This document shows positions 18,031 to 26,730 of a stretch of DNA of 40,305 bases, in pieces. The position numbers and the translations under genes are program-made. The first letter of the stretch is position 1. Each line of letters begins with the position of its first letter. The DNA lies in assembly GCA_016744655.1 (NCBI GenBank), contig JADGDY010000023.1, positions 1-40,305 on the forward strand. Reading direction: 5' to 3'. The stretch is from Bacteroidales bacterium. GTDB lineage: Bacteria; Bacteroidota; Bacteroidia; Bacteroidales; UBA12170. The notes beneath the pieces were generated by a model that worked only from the letters and a program-made list of their open reading frames with translations, was not told where the DNA came from and searched no databases.

Positions 18031-19269
18031 ATGAACAAAAATAAGTTCCACTACCAATGCACCGACTGCGGAAAAACCTATAAGGAATCCGAAACAAAAT
18101 ACCTTTGCCCAATGTGTAGTAAAGATGCCCCTTCAGACCAACCACCCCAAGGAGTTTTAAAGGCCATCTACAACTACATTGAAATGAAAGGAAATGGAAT
18201 AAGTTTTGAGGATTTAAAACAAAATCAATTCCTAGATTTATTGCCTATTAAAAGCTTGAAAAATTTACCAAATCTAAGAGTAGGGCAAACTCCATTTTAT
18301 AAGATTGAAAATTTAGGCAATGAAAAACTTGGTTTTCAATTATACTTAAAAGATGATTCCCAAAACCCAACATATTCTTTTAAAGATAGGGCTTCTGCCA
18401 TTGTTTCTGCTTATGCAAAAGAGCAAGGCTACGAAACCATTGTAGCTGCATCTACAGGAAATGCAGGTTCTTCTTTGGCTGGAATCTGTGCTGCACAAAA
18501 TCAAAAAGCTATAATTATGGTTCCGGAGTCGGCGCCGATAGCTAAGCTCAGTCAGATTTTAATGTACGGTGCGCAAATAGTCCCGGTAAAAGGAACTTAC
18601 GACGATGCCTTCGATTTCAGCATGAAAGCAACGGAGGAATTTGGATGGTATAATCGCAATACTGCTTTTAATCCGCTAACTACCGAAGGAAAGAAAACGG
18701 TATCCTATGAGTTATTTGAACAAATGGAAAATGAGATTCCAAACTTTATCTTTGTTCCGGTAGGCGATGGTGTGATTATCAGTGGTGTTTATAAAGGATT
18801 TGAGGATTTGTTGAAACTAGGAATCATCAAGAAAATGCCAATAATTATTGCTGTCCAAGCTGAAAATAGTGATAACCTAGTGAGGAATATTGGTTGTAAA
18901 ACATTCCATGTTGAGGAAAGTAATACGGTAGCTGATTCTATTTCCGTTGACATTCCACGTAATTTCAATATGACTCAACAATTTATTCAAAACTATAATG
19001 GGAAATGGCTTACAGTAAGTGATGATGAAATTCTAAAAGCCTCCTTCAACTTATCTAAAGAAACAGGATTATTTGCTGAACCTGCGGCTTCTGCTGCTTT
19101 TGCAGGGTTCGAAAAATGGCAATCCCAAAGTTTAATTCCTAAGGATTCCTCTGTTATAGTCTTGTTGACCGGAAGTGGACTAAAGGATTTAAAAGCCATC
19201 AGCCAAATCATCGATATGCCCAAATCGATTCATCCATCAATAGAAGAACTTAAAAAATTAATGTCATGA
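18031..19269 (+). CDS. zinc-ribbon threonine-synthase-like PLP enzyme
   Basis: 412 residues. An N-terminal zinc ribbon has Cys10, Cys13, Cys26 and Cys29 (CTDC...CPMC). The rest is a fold-type II PLP domain with NPTYSFKDRAS (Lys118 expected to bind PLP), ASTGNAGSSLAG (cofactor loop) and LLTGSGLKDLKAI near the end. This matches threonine synthase (ThrC, class with zinc ribbon) and related diaminopropionate/threonine lyases. True biosynthetic threonine synthase is possible, but its stop overlaps the xdh start (ATGA at 19266-19269). That coupling, and its place inside the purine island, favour a catabolic role such as replacing YgeX. The substrate is inferred from context only. Confidence 0.82.
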   Translation: MNKNKFHYQCTDCGKTYKESETKYLCPMCSKDAPSDQPPQGVLKAIYNYIEMKGNGISFEDLKQNQFLDLLPIKSLKNLPNLRVGQTPFYKIENLGNEKLGFQLYLKDDSQNPTYSFKDRASAIVSAYAKEQGYETIVAASTGNAGSSLAGICAAQNQKAIIMVPESAPIAKLSQILMYGAQIVPVKGTYDDAFDFSMKATEEFGWYNRNTAFNPLTTEGKKTVSYELFEQMENEIPNFIFVPVGDGVIISGVYKGFEDLLKLGIIKKMPIIIAVQAENSDNLVRNIGCKTFHVEESNTVADSISVDIPRNFNMTQQFIQNYNGKWLTVSDDEILKASFNLSKETGLFAEPAASAAFAGFEKWQSQSLIPKDSSVIVLLTGSGLKDLKAISQIIDMPKSIHPSIEELKKLMS

Positions 19270-21812
19270 TTATATTCACATTAAATGGCGAAAAGCATCA
19301 ATATAAAGGTGATGTAAATGAATCTTTATTATCCTATTTGCGATTAGACCAGCATCTAACCGCTGCTAAAGATGGATGTTCTGGGCAGGCCGCCTGTGGT
19401 GCATGTACTGTAGAACTTAATGGAAAAGCCGTTTTGTCCTGTGTCACAAAAATGCAAAGGTTGGAAGGTGCAGAAGTATTCACTCCAGAAGGATTTCCTG
19501 AATATGTAAAAGATACCATAGCAAAAGCCTTCGTAAATAAGGGTGCTGTGCAATGCGGATTTTGCTCTCCTGGTTTTATTGCTCGTACAAAAGTGTTATT
19601 GCAAAACAATCCCAATCCCAGTATAGAAGAAATTCAAAAAGCAATCAAGCCCCATCTTTGCCGATGTACTGGATATAAAAAAATAGAGGAGGCCATTCAG
19701 CATGCAGGGGAGCATATTTGTGAGAATAAGTCTTTGGAAATAAATCACACCTCAGGAAAAATTGGTGAAGCAGAACCCAAATATGAAGCCTACGAGACTG
19801 CTATTGGTGAACGAGATTTTGTAGATGATATTTTCTTTGATGATATGCTTCTTGCAGCATTAAAATTCTCTGACCATCCTAAAGCAAAGGTTTTAAAGAT
19901 TGATATTTCAGAAGCACAAAAATATCCCGGAGTACATCGCGTTGTTTTAGCAAAAGATATTCCAGGTGAGAAAATTGTCGGCTTAATTATTCAGGATTGG
20001 TCAGTGATGATTGAGGAAGGCAAAACAACTCATTTTATTGGCGATGTCATAGCGGGAGTAATTGCAGATTCTGATAAAATTGCAAGAGAAGCAGTGGCTT
20101 TAATAAAAGTAGATTATGAAGTTCTGGAGCCAGTTACAGATGTTTTTAAAGCCATCAACGGTGATGCCGTTCATCAAGAGCGACCCAATCATTTTGATAC
20201 TTGCCAATTTGCCATAGGTGAGGCAGATAAAGCCATTGAGGAGTCTGATTTTGTAAGTTCTGGGCATTATGAAACTCAAAGAATTGAGCATGCATTTTTA
20301 GAAAAAGAAGCTGCGGTAGCAAGGCCCGATGGTAAAGGTGGAATAGAGTTGTTTAGCCAAAGCCAAGGAGTTTACGAAGACCGCAGACAAGTGGCCATGA
20401 TTCTCGGATTACAAGAAGAACAAGTAAGAGTAGTTCTAGTTCCCAACGGAGGAGGTTTTGGAGGCAAAGAAGACTTGAGTATTCAAGGTCATACCGCTTT
20501 GTTTTCTTTCCTCATGAATTGCCCTGTAAAAATAACCCTCCGAAGAGAAGAATCTATTAGATTACATCCAAAGCGCCATCCTGTTTTTATGGATATTTCT
20601 GTAGCAGCAGATAAAAATGGAAAACTAACTGCCCTGAAGCTAAAGGCTGTTGGCGATACTGGTGCTTATGCTTCAGTTGGTATGAAAGTGATGGAAAGAG
20701 TGGCAGGTCATGCTTCGGGAGGATATTTTATTCCTCAAATAGACATCGAAGCCAAGACCGTCTATACCAACAATATGCCTTGTGGCGCCATGCGTGGATT
20801 TGGTGCCAATCAAGTGGCTTTTGCGCTAGAGAGTTGTATTGATGATATCTGTGAGCAAGGGAATTTCGACAGATGGAAATTCCGCTATGATAATGCATTG
20901 GTGGATGGATTAACGACTTCTACCGGACAGCAATTGCAAGGTGTTGGAATTCGACAATGTTTAGAAGCATTAAAAGATGATTTTTATCAGAATAAGCATG
21001 TGGGTTTAGCATGTGCCATTAAAAACTCAGGAGTGGGTAATGGAATGCAAGATGAATCTAAGGTGATTATCGAAATTATTTCTGAAGATAAAATATTACT
21101 GCAGCATGGCTGGACAGAGATGGGTCAAGGAGTTCATAATATGGCGCTCCAAACTTTATGTGAGGAAACTGGAATTTCTCCTTCAAAAATAGAAGTAAAA
21201 GTTGATACCGAAGCTCAGATAAAAACGGGTATGACTACCTCTTCTCGTGCCACTGCTTTGGTGGGATTGGCAGTAATAAACGCGGCTCAAAATTTTAAGA
21301 AGGATTTAAATACAAACACCCTCCTCCAATTGGTGGGAAAAACCTATCGCGGAGCTTTTGTTTGCGATTGGACCAGCAAACCTGGAGCAGAGGTTGAAAA
21401 CCCAATTATTCATTATTCTTATGGATATGCTGCCCAATTATGTGTATTAAATGAGGAGGGTAAAATTGATAAAATTGTCGCGGCCCATGATGCGGGTAAA
21501 ATTATGAATCCGATGTTGTTTGAAGGACAAATAGAAGGTGGAGTCCACATGGGTTTAGGTTATGCCTTAACGGAAGATTTGCCCATGAAAGATGGATTTC
21601 TCGTTTCAGACAAAATGAGACAATTAGGAGTTTTGCGAGCCCACGAAACCCCAGAAATCATAGTGAAAGGAGTGGAAGTAAAAGACCCGGTTGGACCCTA
21701 TGGCGCTAAAGGAATAGGCGAAATTGGACTGGTTCCAACCGCCGCCGCAGTGGCCAATGCTTTTTATAGCTTCGATGGAGTTCGTAGGTATAGACTACCG
21801 TTGAATAAGTAA
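19266..21812 (+). CDS. xdhD: xanthine dehydrogenase, Fe-S plus molybdopterin single chain
   Basis: 848 residues. Residues 1-75 form a plant-ferredoxin-type 2Fe-2S domain (Cys38, Cys44, Cys47, Cys59; GCSGQAACGACTV). Residues 80-150 are the second 2Fe-2S domain (QCGFCSPGF and HLCRCTGYKKIEEA). From about 175 on is the molybdopterin domain: GGGFGGKEDLS, CGAMRGFGANQ, EMGQGVHNMALQ and GPYGAKGIGEIGLVP, with the last Glu the expected active-site base. Architecture and length match the so-called selenium-dependent xanthine dehydrogenases and E. coli XdhD. There is no FAD domain and no separate FAD subunit nearby, so electrons must go to another partner. Expected reaction: hydroxylation of purines, or the reverse. 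MocA at 11.3 kb could supply its cofactor. Confidence 0.93.
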   Translation: MIIFTLNGEKHQYKGDVNESLLSYLRLDQHLTAAKDGCSGQAACGACTVELNGKAVLSCVTKMQRLEGAEVFTPEGFPEYVKDTIAKAFVNKGAVQCGFCSPGFIARTKVLLQNNPNPSIEEIQKAIKPHLCRCTGYKKIEEAIQHAGEHICENKSLEINHTSGKIGEAEPKYEAYETAIGERDFVDDIFFDDMLLAALKFSDHPKAKVLKIDISEAQKYPGVHRVVLAKDIPGEKIVGLIIQDWSVMIEEGKTTHFIGDVIAGVIADSDKIAREAVALIKVDYEVLEPVTDVFKAINGDAVHQERPNHFDTCQFAIGEADKAIEESDFVSSGHYETQRIEHAFLEKEAAVARPDGKGGIELFSQSQGVYEDRRQVAMILGLQEEQVRVVLVPNGGGFGGKEDLSIQGHTALFSFLMNCPVKITLRREESIRLHPKRHPVFMDISVAADKNGKLTALKLKAVGDTGAYASVGMKVMERVAGHASGGYFIPQIDIEAKTVYTNNMPCGAMRGFGANQVAFALESCIDDICEQGNFDRWKFRYDNALVDGLTTSTGQQLQGVGIRQCLEALKDDFYQNKHVGLACAIKNSGVGNGMQDESKVIIEIISEDKILLQHGWTEMGQGVHNMALQTLCEETGISPSKIEVKVDTEAQIKTGMTTSSRATALVGLAVINAAQNFKKDLNTNTLLQLVGKTYRGAFVCDWTSKPGAEVENPIIHYSYGYAAQLCVLNEEGKIDKIVAAHDAGKIMNPMLFEGQIEGGVHMGLGYALTEDLPMKDGFLVSDKMRQLGVLRAHETPEIIVKGVEVKDPVGPYGAKGIGEIGLVPTAAAVANAFYSFDGVRRYRLPLNK

Positions 21813-21824
21813 TGATAAGTAATA

Positions 21825-21851
21825 GCGGTCACTGAGCTTGTCGAAGTGGCT
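21825..21851. repeat. short intergenic repeat, GGTCACTGAGCTTGTCGAAG type
   Basis: The phrase at 21827-21849 is one I know as a recurrent intergenic element in Bacteroidota and other genomes. Only one copy was seen in this window. Right after it, ACCAC (21879) and GTGGT (21966) border an imperfect inverted region preceding ssnA. Confidence 0.45.
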
Positions 21852-21980
21852 GTATCAGAATTGAAAGATTAAAACATAACCACAAAGGTAAAGTAAGGAC
21901 AACTCAAAGGAAACAAAGCTTAAAAAACATTGTGCCCTTAGTGTTGCACTTCGAGTACTTCGTGGTAAAAAAACATAAAT

Positions 21981-23252
21981 ATGCCAATAATCCTAAAAAA
22001 CACAAAATACATCAACTGGGAAACACTAGAATTCTCAGAGACCCATATAAAAGTAAATCAAGGAATAAATGAAAGCATTGAATTCTATTGTGATTTTGAT
22101 AAGATTACTATTTCTGAAGATGACCAAATTATCGATTGCAAAGGGAAGTACGTCACTAAATCTTTTGCCGTAGGGCATCATCATGCTTACTCAGCCTTAT
22201 CGAGAGGAATGCCAGCTCCCAAACAATCCCCCAATAATTTCTTGGAAATTCTAAAATATATCTGGTGGAATTTAGATAAATCTCTCGATAAAGATATGAT
22301 TGAAGCCAGTGCCTTAGCCACAGCAATAGCTTGTGCAAAAGCCGGTTCAACTTTTGTAATTGACCATCATGCTTCTCCAAATCATATAAAAGGCTCAATG
22401 GAATTGATGGCAAAAGCATTCGAGAAAGTGGGTGTGGACCATTTGCTTTGTTATGAGATATCGGATAGGGACGGAATTAAAATAGCAGAGGAGGGTATTG
22501 AAGAAACAGAGGACTACCTTAATCAACATCAGGCTTTGGTGGGATTGCATGCTTCATTCACAGTAGGTGATGAAACCATGAAACGAGCTGCCGATTCAAT
22601 GAGGAAGAAAGACTCAGGAATCCATATCCATACTGCCGAAGATTATTACGACCAAGAGCAGTGTTTGCAAAAACATGGTAAACGCGTGGTTGAAAGGTTG
22701 AACGAGTTTGGTGTATTAGAATCCTCAAAATCTATCCTAGGACATTGTTTGCACATTGATGAGAAAGAACGAGAACTCATAAAAAAGGGAAAAGCATTCG
22801 TAGTTCAAAACATGGAAAGCAATTTGAATAATAATGTGGGGCTTTTCAATGGCGAGAACTTAGGAGATAGAATCATGTTAGGAACAGATGGAATGCACAG
22901 TGAAATGATTCGTTCGGCGCAAGCAGCATTCTTTTCTGGTCAAGCAAAAGACAATATCGATTTTGTTTCAGCCTATGAGCGATTTAGAAAAGTTCATGAA
23001 TACCTAAAGATAAATAATTTCAAAGGAGATGGAGAGAATAACTTAGTCATTCTGGATTATCCAACACCAACAGAATTCAATCAGGATAATTTTTTTGGCC
23101 ATTTTCTCTTTGGCTGGTCATCAAACATGATTACTGATGTAATCTCAAATGGAAAACTAATAATAAAAGATAGAATCCTCCAAACCATTAATGAAGAAGA
23201 AGTTTGGAAATTCACAAAAGAACAAGCCAACAGACTCTGGAAAATATTATAG
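21981..23252 (+). CDS. ssnA: SsnA, putative purine-pathway aminohydrolase
   Basis: 423 residues of the amidohydrolase superfamily. Metal ligands visible are the HxH pair His66/His68 in GHHHAYSALSRGM, then HHAS near 130, HIHTAED (His), GHCLHID (His) and LGTDGMHSE (Asp). The SNLNNNVG segment matches the SNMNNHVG of E. coli SsnA and separates it from guanine deaminase GuaD. SsnA belongs to the anaerobic urate gene set; a hydrolytic deamination or ring-opening step on a purine-derived intermediate is the expected role. It follows xdh by about 170 bp that carry repeats, so it may be transcribed from its own promoter. Confidence 0.88.
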   Translation: MPIILKNTKYINWETLEFSETHIKVNQGINESIEFYCDFDKITISEDDQIIDCKGKYVTKSFAVGHHHAYSALSRGMPAPKQSPNNFLEILKYIWWNLDKSLDKDMIEASALATAIACAKAGSTFVIDHHASPNHIKGSMELMAKAFEKVGVDHLLCYEISDRDGIKIAEEGIEETEDYLNQHQALVGLHASFTVGDETMKRAADSMRKKDSGIHIHTAEDYYDQEQCLQKHGKRVVERLNEFGVLESSKSILGHCLHIDEKERELIKKGKAFVVQNMESNLNNNVGLFNGENLGDRIMLGTDGMHSEMIRSAQAAFFSGQAKDNIDFVSAYERFRKVHEYLKINNFKGDGENNLVILDYPTPTEFNQDNFFGHFLFGWSSNMITDVISNGKLIIKDRILQTINEEEVWKFTKEQANRLWKIL

Positions 23253-23281
23253 CATAGAAATGATAATTCGGTTTTTTATAA

Positions 23282-23335
23282 GCTGCAGAGCAGCACGATA
23301 TTTATAGCCCAGCGCGAAGTGCTTGGTGATAAATA
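23282..23335. repeat. double-hairpin intergenic repeat, copy 2 (degenerate)
   Basis: GCTGCAGAGCAGC (23282-23294) then TATTTAT, a stem CCCAGCGC-GAA-GTGCTTGG with mismatches, and ATAAATA. It is less perfect than copies 1 and 3. Confidence 0.75.
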
Positions 23336-23493
23336 AACGATTGTTTGTAAGGTAGTTTAAAGTAATCAAAAAAAAGTGGTTAGAACGTCTAGCTTGATTC
23401 AATTTAGATTTTGTGAAACAGAATATTTATCTTTTTTAATAATGACATATTTGTAGATTATGAAGGAGCCTCTTTTAAATGGATTAATAAAAA

Positions 23494-23547
23494 GCTGCAG
23501 AGCAGCGAAATATTTATAGCCCAGCACAAAGTGCTGGGTGATAAATA
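23494..23547. repeat. double-hairpin intergenic repeat, copy 3
   Basis: GCTGCAGAGCAGC (23494-23506), then TATTTAT, a perfect 8-bp stem CCCAGCAC-AAA-GTGCTGGG (23520-23538) and ATAAATA (23541-23547). Confidence 0.8.
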
Positions 23548-23666
23548 ATCCAAGCTTTTTCCAAGCAGTCTAAAGTAATCAGGAAAGAGTCATTAGTTCA
23601 TCTGCGCAGAGTGAAATTGAAAAAATGAATTACCCCAAATAGGGTTTGTCAAATTATAATCAAATA

Positions 23667-25016
23667 ATGGAAATACTAATAAAAAACGCAAATATCATAA
23701 ACGCAGGTTTCACAAAATCCGCCGACATCCTCTGCAAAAACGGAAAAATTTTAGAAATCGGAAAAGACCTAATCCCCCAATCTGAAAACGCTAAAATCAT
23801 ATACGCAGAAGGAAACTATGTATTTCCAGGAGGAATAGACCCTCATGTGCACATGCACTTACCAACACCAGCCGGATATTCCGCCGACGACTTTGAATCA
23901 GGAAGCAAAGCAGCATTAAGAGGAGGAACAACCACCATCATAGATTTTGTCACCCCCAAAAAAGGACAAATACTTCAAGACGCAATAAAAGAACGCAAAG
24001 AGGAAGCAAAAAACAGAGTAATAGATTGCTATTTCCATGTAAGCCCAATAGAATGGCGAGATACCATGGAGCAAGAAATAGCACAATGTATCAAAGATGG
24101 ATACAAAAGTTTTAAAGTTTATATGGCCTATAAAGAAAGTATTGGCTTAAACGACGATGTGCTTTTGAAGGTGATGAAAGCAGTAGCTAAATATGGCGGA
24201 ATGGTGACACTGCATTGTGAAATGGGAGATAAAATAGAGGAGGCTAGAAATCAACTTTATGCTGAAAATAAAAGAAGTCCCAAGTACCATTCTTTATCTC
24301 GTCCAGCAAAATGGGAAGCACAAGCAGTAAAACGAGCCATAGAATTAGCCGAACAAGCCCATTGCCCTATCTATATTGTTCACGTCTCTGCCAAGGAATC
24401 TCTGTATCATATTGAAGAGGCACAGAAGAAAGGGCAGAAAGTGATAGCGGAAACTTGTCCACAATATTTACTCCTCGACGATTCTATTTATGAAGAGGAT
24501 TTTGAAACAGCAGCAAATTATGTAATGAGCCCTCCTCTAAGAAAAAAAGAAGACCAAGAAGCCTTATGGTCAGCAATTAAGTCCGGAGTGGTAACTACAA
24601 TTGGAACCGACCATTGTCCATTTACTAAAGAACAAAAAGCATTGGGAAAAGATGATTTTAGAAAAATCCCTAATGGCACAGGAGGAGTGGAGCAAAGGTT
24701 AAACCTTATCTATAAACATGGAGTCTTAGAAAATAGAATCACACTACAAGAATACGTAGCCATCACTTCAACCAATGCAGCCAAAACCTTTGGCCTCTTT
24801 CCTCAAAAAGGCCAAATAGCTGTAGGTTCAGAAGCCGACTTAATCATATGGAATCCCGGTTCTGAGGAGACCATCTCTAGTAAAACCCATCATATGAATT
24901 GTAATCTGAATATCAATGAAGGCTTCACCAGAAAGGACTCAGCTGAATTAGTGATGTTAGCTGGACGAGTTGTTTTGGAAAACGGGAAACTAACCGCTGA
25001 GACGCTAAGGCGCTAA
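23667..25016 (+). CDS. hyuA: HyuA/dihydropyrimidinase-type cyclic amide hydrolase
   Basis: 449 residues from the ATG at 23667; an upstream in-frame TTG at 23646 would add seven residues and is less likely. D-hydantoinase/dihydropyrimidinase marks: PGGIDPHVHMHLP (His60, His62), carbamylated-lysine site SFKVYMAY (Lys150), TLHCEMGD, IYIVHVSAKES, ETCPQYLLLD and GTDHCPF (Asp315). The enzyme opens hydantoin- or dihydropyrimidine-like rings. In the E. coli urate gene set HyuA fills this place, so a ring derived from reduced purine is the probable substrate. The last seven residues (TAETLRR) and the stop are encoded by a palindromic intergenic repeat (24992-25054), so the C-terminus appears to have been reset by a repeat insertion. 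Confidence 0.92.
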   Translation: MEILIKNANIINAGFTKSADILCKNGKILEIGKDLIPQSENAKIIYAEGNYVFPGGIDPHVHMHLPTPAGYSADDFESGSKAALRGGTTTIIDFVTPKKGQILQDAIKERKEEAKNRVIDCYFHVSPIEWRDTMEQEIAQCIKDGYKSFKVYMAYKESIGLNDDVLLKVMKAVAKYGGMVTLHCEMGDKIEEARNQLYAENKRSPKYHSLSRPAKWEAQAVKRAIELAEQAHCPIYIVHVSAKESLYHIEEAQKKGQKVIAETCPQYLLLDDSIYEEDFETAANYVMSPPLRKKEDQEALWSAIKSGVVTTIGTDHCPFTKEQKALGKDDFRKIPNGTGGVEQRLNLIYKHGVLENRITLQEYVAITSTNAAKTFGLFPQKGQIAVGSEADLIIWNPGSEETISSKTHHMNCNLNINEGFTRKDSAELVMLAGRVVLENGKLTAETLRR

Positions 25017-25054
25017 GATTAAAGTTCTCTGCGTCTCTACGCCTTTGCTGTTAA
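24992..25054. repeat. palindromic CTCTGCGTCTC repeat, left of GxxExxY
   Basis: The left half AACCGCTGAGACGC..AAGGCGC is an imperfect inverted copy of the right half GCGTCTCTACGCCTTTGC.GTT. Its direct copy lies at 25472-25533. It starts inside hyuA and ends next to the stop codon of the GxxExxY gene. Confidence 0.8.
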
Positions 25055-25055
25055 T

Positions 25056-25442
25056 TCAAAATCCATTCACAAACCTTTTGAATCCTTCTTTTAAAAGAGA
25101 GACATTGAAGTTGATTAGAAAACCTAGCTTTTTATCTGCAAGTTTTAGGTATGAGATTATTTGTGCATTATGAACTGCTTGTAGATATTCAACAGCTTTT
25201 ATTTCGATTATAATTTTATTTTCAACTAATATATCTAATCTGAAATCCTTGTTTAGTTCTTTCCCTTTGTATATCAATGGAAGATAAACCTGTTGTTCAC
25301 AAAATATACCTCTTGATCTTAACTCTTCCAATAGGCATTCTTCATAAACAGATTCCAACAAACCAGGTCCCATTGTTCTATGAACTTCAATTGACGAATC
25401 AAGGATCTGTTTGCTTAAATAATTGTATTGTTCTTTGTTCAT
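25056..25442 (-). CDS. GxxExxY protein, PD-(D/E)XK nuclease-like fold
   Basis: 128 residues, the usual family size. The naming motif G27-LL-E30-SV-Y33 is present (GPGLLESVYEE). The likely PD-(D/E)XK core is DFRLDILVENKIIIEIKA, with Asp in FRLD and the Glu-x-Lys pair in EIK. The biological role of the family is not established. The gene lies between hyuA and ygeW, reads with ygeW, and is enclosed by two direct copies of a palindromic repeat, 1 bp past its stop and about 30 bp before its start. That sandwich looks like an inserted unit, not a pathway gene. Confidence 0.88.
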   Translation of the reverse strand: MNKEQYNYLSKQILDSSIEVHRTMGPGLLESVYEECLLEELRSRGIFCEQQVYLPLIYKGKELNKDFRLDILVENKIIIEIKAVEYLQAVHNAQIISYLKLADKKLGFLINFNVSLLKEGFKRFVNGF

Positions 25443-25471
25443 TTTAGTGGGTTTATTTTGATGCTAAATAG

Positions 25472-25533
25472 AACCGCAGACGCTAAAACGCAAGGTGTTT
25501 TTGTTCTCTGCGTCTCTCCGCCTTTGCGGTTAA
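25472..25533. repeat. palindromic CTCTGCGTCTC repeat, right of GxxExxY
   Basis: AACCGCAGACGCTAAAACGC followed after a short spacer by TTCTCTGCGTCTCTCCGCC and TTTGCGGTTAA. It is co-linear with 24992-25054. It ends about 10 bp beyond the ygeW stop and may act as its terminator. Confidence 0.8.
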
Positions 25534-25542
25534 TAACAAATT

Positions 25543-26730
25543 CTAAAACTTCACTCGCTTTGTACCTTCCTCTAAAATACTCTGAAGTACAGCCACTGGG
25601 TTTTCAAACTTATTAGCAAACATCATAGCAGCAATAATATAAGGTTTAAAACCAGCTTCATGATAGGTTTTGATTCTATATTTCTCGAATACTTCTGCTT
25701 CTACCTCTCCTTCTTTACAAGAAATATCAGAAATATCTGCTGGAAGACAATGCATATATAAAGCATCCCCATCTTTTGTGGTTTTGCGCATTTCTTCGGT
25801 GTATTCCCAATCTTTGAACTTCGCATTATTCTCCAATGCTTTTTGCTCTAATTCTTTTAGTCCTTCAGAGTCCTTGTTTTTCAAAAGCTCGGTGCGCTCC
25901 TGCATAATATGGAAAGGTGCCCAACTCTTTGGATATACAATATCTGCATCTTTCATCGCTTCGGCCATATCATGACTTACCTTAAAAGAACCACCATTTT
26001 TCTCCGCATTTTCTTTAGCTGTATCCATAATCTCAGGAATTAAATCATAACCTTCAGGATAAGCCAATTCCACATCCATTCCATAGCGTGTCATTAAAGC
26101 AATAATTCCTTGAGGTACCGACATGGGTTTTCCGTAACTAGGGGAGTAGGCCCAACTCATCACTATTTTCTTTCCTTTTAAATTCTCTAAAGAACCAAAT
26201 TCGTTTTTAAGGTGAAGTAAATCGGCCATGGATTGGGTTGGGTGGTCCATATCACATTGGAGATTTACAATCCCAGGTCGATTTGGAAGTACTTTTTTCT
26301 CATAGCCTTCATCTAATGCTTCGGCAACCTCACGCATATATTTGTTTCCTTCACCAAGGTACATATCATCTCTAATTCCAATGGCATCCGTAAGGAAAGA
26401 AATCATATTTGCGGTTTCTCTCACTGTTTCGCCATGGGCAATTTGTGATTTGGTTTCATCCATATCTTGAACTGCCATTCCGAGAAGGTTAGCAGCAGAG
26501 GCAAAAGAAAAACGAGTTCGGGTGGAGTTGTCTCTAAATATAGAAACGGCCAATCCCGAGTCAAATACTCTTGGAGAGATATTCTCATCACGCATTTGCT
26601 TTAAGATGGCTGCAATTTCTAAAATAGCTTCTAATTCATCATCACTTTTTTCCCAGGTCAGTAAAAAATCTTTTCCAAAAAGGTCAGTATCTAATTGAGC
26701 TAGGGTTTTAATTTTGTCTTGTATGTTCAT
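25543..26730 (-). CDS. ygeW: YgeW, knotted carbamoyltransferase of anaerobic purine catabolism
   Basis: 395 residues from the ATG at 26730, equal to E. coli YgeW; the frame runs on to 26799 but the extra residues have no counterpart. Carbamoyl-phosphate motif FRDNSTRTRF (Ser69-Thr-Arg-Thr-Arg73), second-substrate motif DMDHPTQSMADL, knot-region WAYSPSYGKPMSVPQG and HCLPADIS are all present and near-identical to YgeW. YgeW is an ATCase/OTCase relative that does not use the classic substrates. In the urate pathway it probably removes a ureido group to yield carbamoyl phosphate, which can make ATP by carbamate kinase; no such kinase gene is in the window. It lies downstream of ygeY on the same strand. 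Confidence 0.96.
   Translation of the reverse strand: MNIQDKIKTLAQLDTDLFGKDFLLTWEKSDDELEAILEIAAILKQMRDENISPRVFDSGLAVSIFRDNSTRTRFSFASAANLLGMAVQDMDETKSQIAHGETVRETANMISFLTDAIGIRDDMYLGEGNKYMREVAEALDEGYEKKVLPNRPGIVNLQCDMDHPTQSMADLLHLKNEFGSLENLKGKKIVMSWAYSPSYGKPMSVPQGIIALMTRYGMDVELAYPEGYDLIPEIMDTAKENAEKNGGSFKVSHDMAEAMKDADIVYPKSWAPFHIMQERTELLKNKDSEGLKELEQKALENNAKFKDWEYTEEMRKTTKDGDALYMHCLPADISDISCKEGEVEAEVFEKYRIKTYHEAGFKPYIIAAMMFANKFENPVAVLQSILEEGTKRVKF

Larger units (their letters stand above)
23253..23666. other. gene-less stretch with a duplicated repeat block
   Basis: 414 bp holding two copies of the double-hairpin repeat (23282-23335, 23494-23547), each followed by related sequence ending in TAAAGTAATCA, so the duplicated block is about 100 bp. 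No gene was seen. Confidence 0.6.

Noticed and set aside
23282-23547. Spaced hairpin repeats considered as a CRISPR array
   Set aside because: Only two copies here, about 210 bp apart, with related rather than unique intervening sequence and no cas genes.
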